Assembly: GCA_902634455.1 (NCBI GenBank) | Contig: CACPKQ010000009.1 | Span: forward strand, 1-50,184 | From: an uncultured Pelagibacteraceae bacterium | GTDB lineage: Bacteria; Pseudomonadota; Alphaproteobacteria; Pelagibacterales; Pelagibacteraceae | DNA: 50,184 nt | Direction: 5' to 3' | Shown: positions 8,694 through 16,644 of the stretch, piece by piece | Numbering within the stretch: position 1 is the stretch's first letter | Layout of the letters: each line of letters begins with the position of its first letter | Made by a program: the position numbers and the translations under genes | Notes under the pieces: model-generated | What the model was told of the DNA's origin: nothing | The model's input: only the letters and a program-made list of their open reading frames with translations | The model's database searches: none

Positions 8694-8708
8694 TTCTAAT
8701 AAATAAAG

Positions 8709-9596
8709 ATGAACAATAAAGTTTTTATATCATGTGCTGTTACAGGGTCTGGGGACACTGCTTCAAAACATCCAGATTTACCAAAGACACCAAAACAAAT
8801 TGCAACTGCAGCAATTGAAGCAGCCAAAGCAGGAGCTGCCATAGCACATATACACGTTCGAGAAGAAGATGGAACTCCAAGTAGAAGACTTGAGCTGTAC
8901 AAAGAAGTAGTAGATAGAATTCGTTCGAGTGATACAGATGTTGTACTAAATTTAACCACTGGTATGGGAGGAGATCTAGACATAGGGCAAGGAAAAAATC
9001 CTTTAGAATTTGGTCCATTAACTGATATGGCAAATGTTATGGAAAGAATTGCTAATGCAGAAAAATTTCTACCAGAAATATGTACACTAGACTGTGGAAC
9101 TTTAAATTTTGGAGATAGTTCTGTAATCACAGTTAATACACCTAATGATTTAAGAAAAGCAGCTAAAAGATTGCAGGAGATAAATGTTAAACCTGAAATA
9201 GAAGCTTTTGATTTAGGAAACATGTGGTTTGGAGCCCAGTTATATAAAGAAGGATTATTAAATGACCCACCAATGTTTCAAATGTGCCTTGGCATACCTT
9301 GGGGAGCACCAGCCACACCTTTGGCTATGCAGGCAATGAAAGATGTAATGCCCAAAGAAGGTATATGGTCAGGTTTTGCAATTTCAAAAAACGAGATGCC
9401 ATTTGTTGCTCAAACAGTGATTATGGGTGGTAACCCGAGAGTAGGGCTTGAGGATAATTTATATTTATCCAAAGGGAAGTTAGCGACCAATGCTCAATTA
9501 GTTGAAAAAGCAATAAGAATTGTAAATGATTTAGGAGTATCAATAATGTCTCCAGAAGAAACAAGAGAAAAATTAAAATTAAAAAACTATAAATAA
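8709..9596 (+). CDS. Beta-keto acid cleavage enzyme (BKACE/DUF849), probable dehydrocarnitine cleavage enzyme
   Basis: A 295-residue TIM-barrel enzyme of the Kce/BKACE family. The zinc-binding HIHVRE (H47, H49) and the C-terminal NPRVGLEDNLY, whose Glu is the third metal ligand, are present, as are the NLTTGMGGD and GTLNFGD loops. BKACE enzymes react a beta-keto acid with acetyl-CoA to give acetoacetate and a new acyl-CoA. In carnitine catabolism CdhC converts dehydrocarnitine to betainyl-CoA. The adjacent thioesterase, thiolase and betaine importer favour that substrate; 3-keto-5-aminohexanoate is the main alternative. The next gene starts two bases after the stop. Confidence 0.85.
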   Translation: MNNKVFISCAVTGSGDTASKHPDLPKTPKQIATAAIEAAKAGAAIAHIHVREEDGTPSRRLELYKEVVDRIRSSDTDVVLNLTTGMGGDLDIGQGKNPLEFGPLTDMANVMERIANAEKFLPEICTLDCGTLNFGDSSVITVNTPNDLRKAAKRLQEINVKPEIEAFDLGNMWFGAQLYKEGLLNDPPMFQMCLGIPWGAPATPLAMQAMKDVMPKEGIWSGFAISKNEMPFVAQTVIMGGNPRVGLEDNLYLSKGKLATNAQLVEKAIRIVNDLGVSIMSPEETREKLKLKNYK

Positions 9597-9598
9597 AA

Positions 9599-10723
9599 AT
9601 GTTTAAAGCCGTTATAGCAGGATACTCTAGGTCTCCTTTTACTCCAGCAAAAAAAGGAGAATTAGTTAATGTAAAACCAGATGATTTATTGTCAGATGTT
9701 ATAAAAAATCTTATTTCTAAATCTAAAATTAATCCTAAAGATATAGAAGATGTTATTATTGGATGTGCATTTCCTGAGGGAGAACAAGGTTTTAATATAG
9801 GTAAAATAGTAACTTTTTTAAGTGGAATGAATGTAAAAACAGCTGGAATGACGGTGAACAGATGGTGTGGTTCTTCAATGCAAGCAATTCATATTGCTGC
9901 GGGAGCAATTGCTATGGGATCTGGCAAAGCATTTATTTGTGGAGGAGTGGAAAGTATGTCAAGAGTTACCACAGGTTTTGAGCCAGTTCCTTATCCAAAA
10001 TCTGAAAAAGATAATCCTCACCTATATCTTTCGATGGGTATTACAGCTGAAAATGTAGCAAAAAAATATCAATTGACCAGAAAAGAACAACAGGACTTTG
10101 CAATATCTAGCCAAGAAAAAGCAGCTGAAGCAGACTCCAAGGGAAATTTTAAAAAAGAAATTACTGTTGTTAATGGGTGTTCTAGAGATGGGAGTATAAG
10201 ACCAAATACTAGCCAAGAAGTTTTAGATAAATTAAAACTTGCGTTTGATGAAAGTGGTACAGTTACTGCAGGAACATCTTCTCCACTAACAGATGGTGCG
10301 GCAACAACATTAATATGTGAAGAACAATTTGCAAAAGATAATAATTTAGACATTCTAGCTAGAATTATTGCTACTTCAGTTGAAGGTTGCGAGCCTGAAT
10401 TAATGGGTTTAGGACCAATTGGAGCCTCTCAAAAAGCACTCAAGAGAGCAAATTTATCTATAAAAGATATTGATATTGTAGAATTAAATGAAGCATTTGC
10501 ATCTCAATCTTTAGCTTGCATTAGAGATCTTAATATCGAAAGGAAAAAAATTAATTTAGATGGTGGTGCAATAGCTTTAGGTCACCCACTCGGAGCCACT
10601 GGTGCAAGAATAACTGGAAAAGCAGCAGAATTACTTAGAAGAGAAAATAAAAAATATGCTTTAGCAACTCAGTGTATAGGTTGGGGAATGGGAATAGCTA
10701 CAGTTATTGAAACTGTAAATTAA
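9599..10723 (+). CDS. Thiolase-family acetyl-CoA acyltransferase
   Basis: A 374-residue thiolase. The nucleophilic Cys (C90 in NRWCGSS), LNEAFA, GHPLGATGAR (H329) and the second catalytic Cys (C359 in TQCIGWGMG) are all present. The last motif has Trp and Met where CIGGGQG is usual. Directly downstream of the BKACE gene, it probably processes acetoacetyl-CoA formed after the acetoacetate released by that enzyme is activated. No CoA transferase is visible nearby, so activation must occur elsewhere. The exact acyl chain preference cannot be read from sequence. Confidence 0.85.
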   Translation: MFKAVIAGYSRSPFTPAKKGELVNVKPDDLLSDVIKNLISKSKINPKDIEDVIIGCAFPEGEQGFNIGKIVTFLSGMNVKTAGMTVNRWCGSSMQAIHIAAGAIAMGSGKAFICGGVESMSRVTTGFEPVPYPKSEKDNPHLYLSMGITAENVAKKYQLTRKEQQDFAISSQEKAAEADSKGNFKKEITVVNGCSRDGSIRPNTSQEVLDKLKLAFDESGTVTAGTSSPLTDGAATTLICEEQFAKDNNLDILARIIATSVEGCEPELMGLGPIGASQKALKRANLSIKDIDIVELNEAFASQSLACIRDLNIERKKINLDGGAIALGHPLGATGARITGKAAELLRRENKKYALATQCIGWGMGIATVIETVN

Positions 10724-10745
10724 ATTTTTTTAAAAAAATATTAGT

Positions 10746-11534
10746 TTATCTATCCATTCTTATAGTGTTAGCATCTACAGGAAATACTTGACCAGAAACT
10801 CTTTCACTTTCATTTGAAATTAAAAAAGAACACATTTTAGCTATATCTTCTTCATAAACCCAAGAATTCATTGAAGTTGCAGATATAAAATCTTTTTCGA
10901 TTTCTTTTTTTGAAACTTTTAAAAATTTAGCTTTATCTCTAATAACCCTTTCCATTCTATCACCTTTAATAGTTCCTGGACAAATAGCATTAACACGAAT
11001 TTTAAATTTGCCTAATTCCATAGCTAGAGTTTTTGTGATTCCTATAATAGCCCATTTGCTCGCTGCATATGGGGAACGTAAAGAAAAACCCATAATTCCT
11101 GCAGTAGAAGAAATATTTATTATTGACCCACCTTTATTTTTTTTAAGCATAGGAATAGCAAGTTTAGTAAAATAAAAATGACTTATTACGTTAATCTTAA
11201 GTGTTTGTTCCCAATCTTTAGAAGTTAATTTTTCAATATTTCCTGTAGGACCAGCAATTCCTACATTATTTATTAATGTATCAATTTTGTTTGTTTTCTT
11301 TTTTATTTGAGCAAAAAAATTTGATACATCATTCTCATCTGATGCATCACATTCATAAATAAATAATTTTTTATTATTTAGAGGGTGTTTTTTAGCTTTA
11401 TTTATTAATTTATTATTAATATCACAAAGATATACAATTGCTCCTCTTGATAGACAAATTTTTGTTGTTGCCCAACCTATTCCTGAAGCTCCGGCTGAAA
11501 TAATAATTTTTTTATTTTGAAGACTTAACGGCAT
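10746..11534 (-). CDS. Short-chain dehydrogenase/reductase, candidate carnitine dehydrogenase
   Basis: A classical 262-residue SDR from the ATG at 11534; a GTG one codon earlier is possible. It shows the cofactor motif GASGIGW (about 15-21), NNVGIAG, the catalytic Ser in NISSTAG and the YAASK dyad (Y156, K160). An acidic residue after the second strand (LCDI) points to NAD rather than NADP. The start lies inside the end of proV by 23 bases, so it belongs to the betaine importer operon. The region has cleavage enzyme, thioesterase and butyrobetaine hydroxylase but no standard carnitine dehydrogenase, which makes this SDR a candidate. 3-Hydroxybutyrate dehydrogenase is an equally reasonable reading. 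Confidence 0.8.
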   Translation of the reverse strand: MPLSLQNKKIIISAGASGIGWATTKICLSRGAIVYLCDINNKLINKAKKHPLNNKKLFIYECDASDENDVSNFFAQIKKKTNKIDTLINNVGIAGPTGNIEKLTSKDWEQTLKINVISHFYFTKLAIPMLKKNKGGSIINISSTAGIMGFSLRSPYAASKWAIIGITKTLAMELGKFKIRVNAICPGTIKGDRMERVIRDKAKFLKVSKKEIEKDFISATSMNSWVYEEDIAKMCSFLISNESERVSGQVFPVDANTIRMDR

Positions 11535-12567
11535 CACTCATATGTTCTTTAGTTAACGCTTTTGAAAGTTCTTTTTGAGTAATATAACCTTTTACATTTC
11601 CATTTTTATCTACAACTTCACAGTTTGCATTTGAACAGACAACTTTGGGTAAAAATTCATCCAAAAATTGATCTTCTTGAACTTTAACTAAATTAGACTT
11701 ATCAATTCCATTTGTGGCATTAGCAGGCTTCATAATTATTTTTGCTTTAATTACTTTTGCACGGTTTACATCTTTTACAAAAGCCTCAACATAATCATCA
11801 GCAGGATTCATTATGATATCTATCGGCGTTCCAACCTGCACTAACCTTCCACCATTTAGTATTCCTATATGGTCACCCAATCGCAAGGATTCATCTAAAT
11901 CATGCGTAATGAAAACTATTGTTTTTTTTAATTCACTTTGAAGATCGATTAATTGTTTTTGCATATCACTTCTAATTAATGGGTCCAAAGCAGAGAATGC
12001 TTCATCCATTAGCATTATGTCAGTATTTGTAGCTAGTGCTCTAGCTAAACCAACTCTTTGTTGCATTCCACCAGATAGTTGATTCGGATACTGGTGTTCA
12101 AAACCTGTTAATCCTACAGCTTCAATCTTTTCCATAGCAGTCTTATTTCTATTTTCTGGTTTTTGTCCCTGAACTTCAAGACCATAGCCAACATTTTCTA
12201 AAACAGTTTTATGAGGAAATAATCCAAATCTTTGAAATACCATACTCATCTTATGTCTTCTAAATTCAATTAATTTTTTTTGATCAAGGTCCATCACATT
12301 TGTTCCTTCTACTGAGACTACTCCAGCAGTTGGATCAATTAATCTATTGATATGACGAATAAGAGTTGATTTTCCTGAGCCAGATAAACCCATACAAACA
12401 AAAGTTTCTCCTTCTTCAATAGATAGAGACACATTATCAAGTCCAACAGTGTGTCCAGTTTTTTCTAAAACCTCCTCTTTTGAAGCACCATCTTGAACCA
12501 TTGGAAGAACTTTTGAAGGTTGATCACCAAATATTTTATATACGTTTTTTATTTCAATTTTGCTCAT
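11512..12567 (-). CDS. proV: Glycine betaine/proline-type ABC transporter ATP-binding protein
   Basis: A 351-residue OpuAA/ProV ATPase. The N-terminal stretch before the Walker A (about 1-45, including TGHTVGLDNVSLSI) is typical of ProV. Walker A is GLSGSGKST (60-68), the signature LSGGMQQR is intact, and Walker B is followed by DEAFSALD. The C-terminal 80 residues resemble the CBS pair that senses ionic strength in this family. The order on the - strand is proX, proW, proV, SDR. The importer is likely for glycine betaine, carnitine, butyrobetaine or choline. Confidence 0.9.
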   Translation of the reverse strand: MSKIEIKNVYKIFGDQPSKVLPMVQDGASKEEVLEKTGHTVGLDNVSLSIEEGETFVCMGLSGSGKSTLIRHINRLIDPTAGVVSVEGTNVMDLDQKKLIEFRRHKMSMVFQRFGLFPHKTVLENVGYGLEVQGQKPENRNKTAMEKIEAVGLTGFEHQYPNQLSGGMQQRVGLARALATNTDIMLMDEAFSALDPLIRSDMQKQLIDLQSELKKTIVFITHDLDESLRLGDHIGILNGGRLVQVGTPIDIIMNPADDYVEAFVKDVNRAKVIKAKIIMKPANATNGIDKSNLVKVQEDQFLDEFLPKVVCSNANCEVVDKNGNVKGYITQKELSKALTKEHMSDAVKSSK

Positions 12568-12570
12568 GTT

Positions 12571-13590
12571 TTATAATTTTATTTTTTTTTTATGATGTGT
12601 TCTTTCCTGAATTTTTTCTCCATAAGATTGTGTAATTCGATCGAATATAATTGCTAACAAAACAATTGCAATACCTGCTTCTGTTGCCATTCCCACATTT
12701 AATTGTTGTAAACCTAATAAAACTTCGTCTCCAATTCCTCTTGTTCCTATCATTGAAGCAATTACAACCATTGCTAGTGCCATCATAGTACACTGGTTAA
12801 TTCCTTGCATAATATTTGGTAATGCCAACGGTAATTGTACTCCCCATAACTTTTGTTTTTTATTTGCACCAAAGGCTTCTGCTGCTTCAATTACCTCTTT
12901 ATCAACTAATCTGATCCCAAGATCTGTTAATCTTATCAATGGAGGTACTGCATATACAAATATTGCAAATATTGCTGGCACAGCTCCTAAACCGAATAAT
13001 AAAATTCCTGGTATTAGATAACAAAAACTAGGAATTGTTTGCATTAAATCTAGAATAGGTAATAAAGCATTTCTTACTTTTTTATTTCTTGCCATCATTA
13101 TACCTACTGGAATACCAATTATTAAACAAAGCAACATTCCAATAACAACAATACATGTTGTCATAATACACTTGTCCCAATATCTAGGACTAAGGAAACC
13201 AAGAAAAAAAACACAAAAAGCAACCATAATTGTTGTTCCCATATTTCTTCCACTAGCGAAATAACAAAGGGTAATCACCCCTGCCATTAATAGTGGCCAT
13301 GGTAGGCCGACCATAAAATTCTTCATTTGTGTATAAAGGCCTAATAAAAAATTATTAATTCCTTCAAAGAACATTCCATACTCTTTTATAAGTGTATCAA
13401 AACCTTCATTTAAGTAAGGCATTAAAGGAAGATCTAGCCATTTAGGCCAATTTCCTAACCAAGAAAAATCTGTAAATAAAACCGAAACACTCTCTGGTCT
13501 ATATTTTGAACTTGTATATGCAATTACTACCATTGCAATAAAAGCAATCAAATATAACGAATAAAAAATATGTTTCTTATATTTTCCCAT
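12571..13590 (-). CDS. proW: Glycine betaine/proline-type ABC transporter permease
   Basis: A 339-residue permease with about seven or eight helices. The EAA loop region (EAAEAFGANKKQKLWGVQLPLALPNIMQGINQ) and GIGDEVLLGLQQLNVGMATEAG at the end are hallmarks of ProW/OpuAB. The first 85 residues contain one helix and an amphipathic region, as in ProW. It ends 3 bases before proV and starts just after a terminator hairpin that follows proX. Confidence 0.9.
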   Translation of the reverse strand: MGKYKKHIFYSLYLIAFIAMVVIAYTSSKYRPESVSVLFTDFSWLGNWPKWLDLPLMPYLNEGFDTLIKEYGMFFEGINNFLLGLYTQMKNFMVGLPWPLLMAGVITLCYFASGRNMGTTIMVAFCVFFLGFLSPRYWDKCIMTTCIVVIGMLLCLIIGIPVGIMMARNKKVRNALLPILDLMQTIPSFCYLIPGILLFGLGAVPAIFAIFVYAVPPLIRLTDLGIRLVDKEVIEAAEAFGANKKQKLWGVQLPLALPNIMQGINQCTMMALAMVVIASMIGTRGIGDEVLLGLQQLNVGMATEAGIAIVLLAIIFDRITQSYGEKIQERTHHKKKIKL

Positions 13591-13600
13591 TTATACTTTC

Positions 13601-13634
13601 TTATAAAAAACTAAGAGCCCTTACGGGCTCTTAG
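13601..13634 (-). terminator. Intra-operon terminator between proX and proW
   Basis: A perfect 10-bp stem (CTAAGAGCCC at 13611-13620 with its complement at 13625-13634, four-base loop) is followed on the - strand by a T-run (13605-13610). It sits after the binding-protein gene, so most transcripts would end here and proX message would exceed that for the permease and ATPase. Confidence 0.8.
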
Positions 13635-13655
13635 TATTAAGAATTATTTTAAAAA

Positions 13656-14681
13656 TTAAAGCGATGCTTTAACTTTTTTAGCAACATCTGCAGGAACCCA
13701 TTTAGTCCATGAGCTAGAACCTTTTAAAAAGTTTTTAGCAGTTGCTTCCATATCTCCACCTGATTCATCCATATAAAAAGCAAGTGATTTGTTCACTTCA
13801 GCAGTAGGCAAAGTATATGCTTTTATAAAGTCGATTATCGGTTTATTTTCTGGTTTGTTAGCAAAAGTAGTTGATGCAGATTTTGTTAAAGCCATATCCA
13901 CATAAGCGCTTGCACATGTATCTGTGTAAGCATCTGGTCCATCAGCTTTAATTTTTTCAACAACAGCCATCATTTTTGTCCAGCAAGCATTGTCGTAAGC
14001 AGGTTCTTTAAGTTGAACTAGATCAACTTTTCCCATTAAACCTGTTGGCGTCCAGTAGTACGAAAATACTGGCTTGCCTTTTTTAAATGCACCTGCGATT
14101 GCAGCATCTAATGCCCCACCTGATCCTGGGTCAAAGTTAGTGTAATATTTATCTAAACCATAAACTTTGTGCTTCACTAAGTTAATAGTGTAGCAAGTCC
14201 ATCCAGAAATACAGCTTGTCATTCTACCTTTTCCTGGAGATTCTGGATCAGCAAAAAGTTTTGCGATTTCAGGCTTCATCATATCTTCCACACTTACTAA
14301 ACCATATTTGTCAGCAGTAGGTTTATCTACGTAGAAACCTTGTGTAGAAGAAGGAGTATTAACTCCAAGTTCAACAATTTGTCCTTTTGCAACAGCTTCC
14401 TCGTGCATTTGAACAATATTATCTCTCCAAACTTCTGTTATGATATCTAATTGCTGATCATAGTGAGCAGCCATTATTGGAGAAGTACTTCCTTTTGTTA
14501 CTTCAACATTGCATCCATATCCTTTTTCAAGAATATATCCAACAATTGCAGTATGCACGTTAGCACTATCCCAATCGAAATCTCCCAAATGTACTTTGCA
14601 AGCAGCATTCGCACTTGTTGTGCCTAATGTAGTTACCGCTATAAAAGCAATTGAAAGAAATAGTTTTTTTAGAAATTTCAT
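13656..14681 (-). CDS. proX: Glycine betaine/choline-type substrate-binding protein
   Basis: A 341-residue periplasmic binding protein of the OpuAC/ProX class. Residues 1-27 form a signal peptide (a Lys-rich start, a hydrophobic core and a cut after SANA). The mature part has the family's DFDWDSANVHTAI opening and a Trp/Tyr-rich region (SYYWTPTGLM, later DNACW) able to build the aromatic box that holds a trimethylammonium group. Four or more Cys suggest disulfides. A strong GGGAG ribosome site (14688-14692) precedes the ATG. The exact ligand is unknown. Confidence 0.9.
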   Translation of the reverse strand: MKFLKKLFLSIAFIAVTTLGTTSANAACKVHLGDFDWDSANVHTAIVGYILEKGYGCNVEVTKGSTSPIMAAHYDQQLDIITEVWRDNIVQMHEEAVAKGQIVELGVNTPSSTQGFYVDKPTADKYGLVSVEDMMKPEIAKLFADPESPGKGRMTSCISGWTCYTINLVKHKVYGLDKYYTNFDPGSGGALDAAIAGAFKKGKPVFSYYWTPTGLMGKVDLVQLKEPAYDNACWTKMMAVVEKIKADGPDAYTDTCASAYVDMALTKSASTTFANKPENKPIIDFIKAYTLPTAEVNKSLAFYMDESGGDMEATAKNFLKGSSSWTKWVPADVAKKVKASL

Positions 14682-14687
14682 GAATTT

Positions 14688-14708
14688 CTCCCTTCTTTAA
14701 GTTTAAAC
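14688..14708 (-). promoter_or_regulatory. proX leader: GTTTAAAC palindrome plus strong ribosome site
   Basis: On the - strand the 12-bp palindrome AAGTTTAAACTT (core 14701-14708) is followed eight bases later by GGGAG (14688-14692), seven bases before the ATG. The same GTTTAAAC core stands just before strong ribosome sites of potD and amt. Confidence 0.4.
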
Positions 14709-14805
14709 TTTTTGCATTAAAACTTGATACAAAGAAAAATACAACCTTTAATCAGATTGATTTAGGTTAGAAAACTATAGGAAAAATAAGAAAAAAAAAT
14801 TTTTG

Positions 14806-14824
14806 ATTCAATTATTAATTGAAT
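14806..14824. promoter_or_regulatory. 19-bp perfect palindrome, possible operator
   Basis: ATTCAATTATTAATTGAAT is a 9+1+9 palindrome in the 177-bp spacer between proX (-) and the butyrobetaine hydroxylase-like gene (+), 34 bases before the latter's ATG. It is the right size for a dimeric repressor site and could control both directions. AT richness makes chance palindromes more likely, so this is tentative. Confidence 0.35.
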
Positions 14825-14858
14825 TGAAAATTTAAAGTAATAAAATAATAGTAATTAT

Positions 14859-15989
14859 ATGTCAGTTAAACTTTCAAAAGTTTCAAAAAATGGTTCAGGA
14901 TTAAATATTGAATGGAGCGATGGAAAAAAAAGTAATTTTAACTTCATGTGGTTAAGAGACAATTGTCCATTAGACATGGATGAAGATACTAGAGAAAGAA
15001 CATTCAATATATTAGAAGTTTCAGAAAATATTCATCCCAAAGAATACAAAATTAATGTGGATGGTAAATTAGAAATTGAATGGAGTGAAGGTAATCATAC
15101 TAGCTTTTATGATCCTAATTGGCTTAGAAAAAATTGTTACACATTAAAAGAAAAATATATTTCTCCTTATAAATTATGGGATAGTAAACTAAATTCAAAT
15201 CTTGAATCTATATCTATTGATTACGAAAATATAATGCAAAGTGATGAAGACCTGATCCAATGGCTTAATCTTCTACATGAAAAAGGTTTTTCAATTGTAA
15301 AAAACTCTCCTACTGAAAAAAAATCAGCTCTTCCACTTTTAAATAGAATTAGTCATATCAGGGAAACTTTTTTCAATACGCCTTTTGAAGTGATTAGTAT
15401 TCCTAAACCAAATAACCTTGCTTACACTTCAAAACGTTTAGTAAATCATATGGATTTACCATATTATGAGTTACCACCTGGTTATCAGTTTTTACATTGC
15501 CTTGTTAATAATGCTGAAGGAGGAATGTCAAGAGCGGTAGATGGTTTTTTTGTTGCAGATTATTTGAGAAACAATGATCCCGAAACATTTAAGACTTTAA
15601 CTAGAGTGCCCGTTGTATTTGTAAACAGAGATTATACACAAGATAAAAAAAGATTGTACCACGCTCAAGAAATAACTTTAAACAAAGATGGCGATTATAA
15701 CGATATAAGATTTAGCGTACCAACCATGGGAATTATGGATTGCCCACCAGAAGATATGGAGAAGTTTTATAAAGCTCATTATAAATTTGGTAAACTTTTA
15801 CACGATAAAAGATTTATGGTGGAGTTTAAATTAAAAGAAGGTGATATATTTTGTTTTAATAATAGAAGAGTTCTTCACGGAAGAACAGAATATGATCCAA
15901 ATACTGGGCACAGACACCTTCAAGGATACTATTTAGATAGAGATGAAATAATCAGTCGACTTCATTATCTTAAAAAAGCTGAATTTTAA
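14859..15989 (+). CDS. Gamma-butyrobetaine hydroxylase-like 2OG oxygenase (BBOX/TmpA type)
   Basis: A 376-residue enzyme with the DUF971 N-terminal domain (EWSDGKKSNFNFMWLRDNC, second copy of the W/WL pattern near 75-90) and a TauD-type catalytic domain: H197 and D199 in NHMD, distal H340 in RVLHGR, and R352. Butyrobetaine hydroxylase makes L-carnitine; TmpA, a relative, hydroxylates trimethylammonioethylphosphonate. The zinc-binding Cys cluster of the N domain is reduced to C36, with H80 kept. Two aromatic-cage positions that are Tyr and Trp in the human enzyme are F172 and F176 here, while Y189 is kept. So the substrate is a trimethylammonium compound of uncertain identity. It is divergent from proX and convergent with the phosphodiesterase. 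Confidence 0.8.
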   Translation: MSVKLSKVSKNGSGLNIEWSDGKKSNFNFMWLRDNCPLDMDEDTRERTFNILEVSENIHPKEYKINVDGKLEIEWSEGNHTSFYDPNWLRKNCYTLKEKYISPYKLWDSKLNSNLESISIDYENIMQSDEDLIQWLNLLHEKGFSIVKNSPTEKKSALPLLNRISHIRETFFNTPFEVISIPKPNNLAYTSKRLVNHMDLPYYELPPGYQFLHCLVNNAEGGMSRAVDGFFVADYLRNNDPETFKTLTRVPVVFVNRDYTQDKKRLYHAQEITLNKDGDYNDIRFSVPTMGIMDCPPEDMEKFYKAHYKFGKLLHDKRFMVEFKLKEGDIFCFNNRRVLHGRTEYDPNTGHRHLQGYYLDRDEIISRLHYLKKAEF

Positions 15990-15990
15990 A

Positions 15991-16635
15991 TTAAAGATTT
16001 TCAAAAATTAAATTTTTATTTTTAAATTTATTAAAAATAATTTTATCTTTTATAGTATAAAAATACAATTTCTTTTTTAATTTATTTAATTTTTTTTCAT
16101 AAAGAAATTTTTTTTCTAATACTAAAAATTTAACATGTTTTTTTTTACTTTTTTGTAAAACTTTTTTAAATGTAAAAGTTGAAGGTATTAGCAATCCTAG
16201 ATTTAAGTTTTTTTTTATTTTATATAAATTAATAATATTTTTTTCATTAAATGAAGTTAAACAATAATTTTTTAACCCCTTTATTTCTGCAAGCAAAACC
16301 TTAAGATTTTCTTTTGAAAAAAATGGTTTTATTTCTAACATTAAAAATCTTTTTTTCTTTGATAATTTAATTAAGTCTTTTAATTGAGGTATAGGTTTAT
16401 TATTAATTTTACTAATTTTAAGTAGTTCTTGATAATTTGTTTTTTTTATAAACTTATTTACTTTAAATTTTCCATTAAGATTAAAATCATGAAAACAAAC
16501 AATTTTATTATCTTTTGTGCAATGAATATCAGTTTCAATTCCATAATTTTTTTTAAAACAATATTTAAAAGCCGAAATAGTATTTTCTGAAAATTTCTTT
16601 TTAGCTAATCCTCTATGGATTAATAAGTGTGCCAT
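15991..16635 (-). CDS. Glycerophosphodiester phosphodiesterase
   Basis: A 214-residue GDPD-family protein, near the compact end of the family. The opening HRGLAKKKFSENT (His-Arg then Glu-Asn-Thr), the metal site GIETDIH, and CFHDFNL with the second catalytic His are present, as is LEIKPF. It would release glycerol-3-phosphate and an alcohol such as choline from glycerophosphocholine. The gene is extremely AT-rich, with long Lys/Asn/Phe runs. Its end is one base from the convergent hydroxylase-like gene. A link to choline supply is suggested by the neighbourhood only. Confidence 0.85.
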   Translation of the reverse strand: MAHLLIHRGLAKKKFSENTISAFKYCFKKNYGIETDIHCTKDNKIVCFHDFNLNGKFKVNKFIKKTNYQELLKISKINNKPIPQLKDLIKLSKKKRFLMLEIKPFFSKENLKVLLAEIKGLKNYCLTSFNEKNIINLYKIKKNLNLGLLIPSTFTFKKVLQKSKKKHVKFLVLEKKFLYEKKLNKLKKKLYFYTIKDKIIFNKFKNKNLIFENL

Positions 16636-16644
16636 TTAGATTGA

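Noticed and set aside
8696-9223. 175-residue open frame opposite the BKACE gene
   Set aside because: It is a Ser/Leu/Phe-rich mirror of a well-conserved coding region with no family signal; the + strand protein has complete motifs.
10724-10745. Terminator between the convergent thiolase and SDR genes
   Set aside because: Only an A/T run (TTTTTTTAAAAAAA) without a GC stem; too weak to call.
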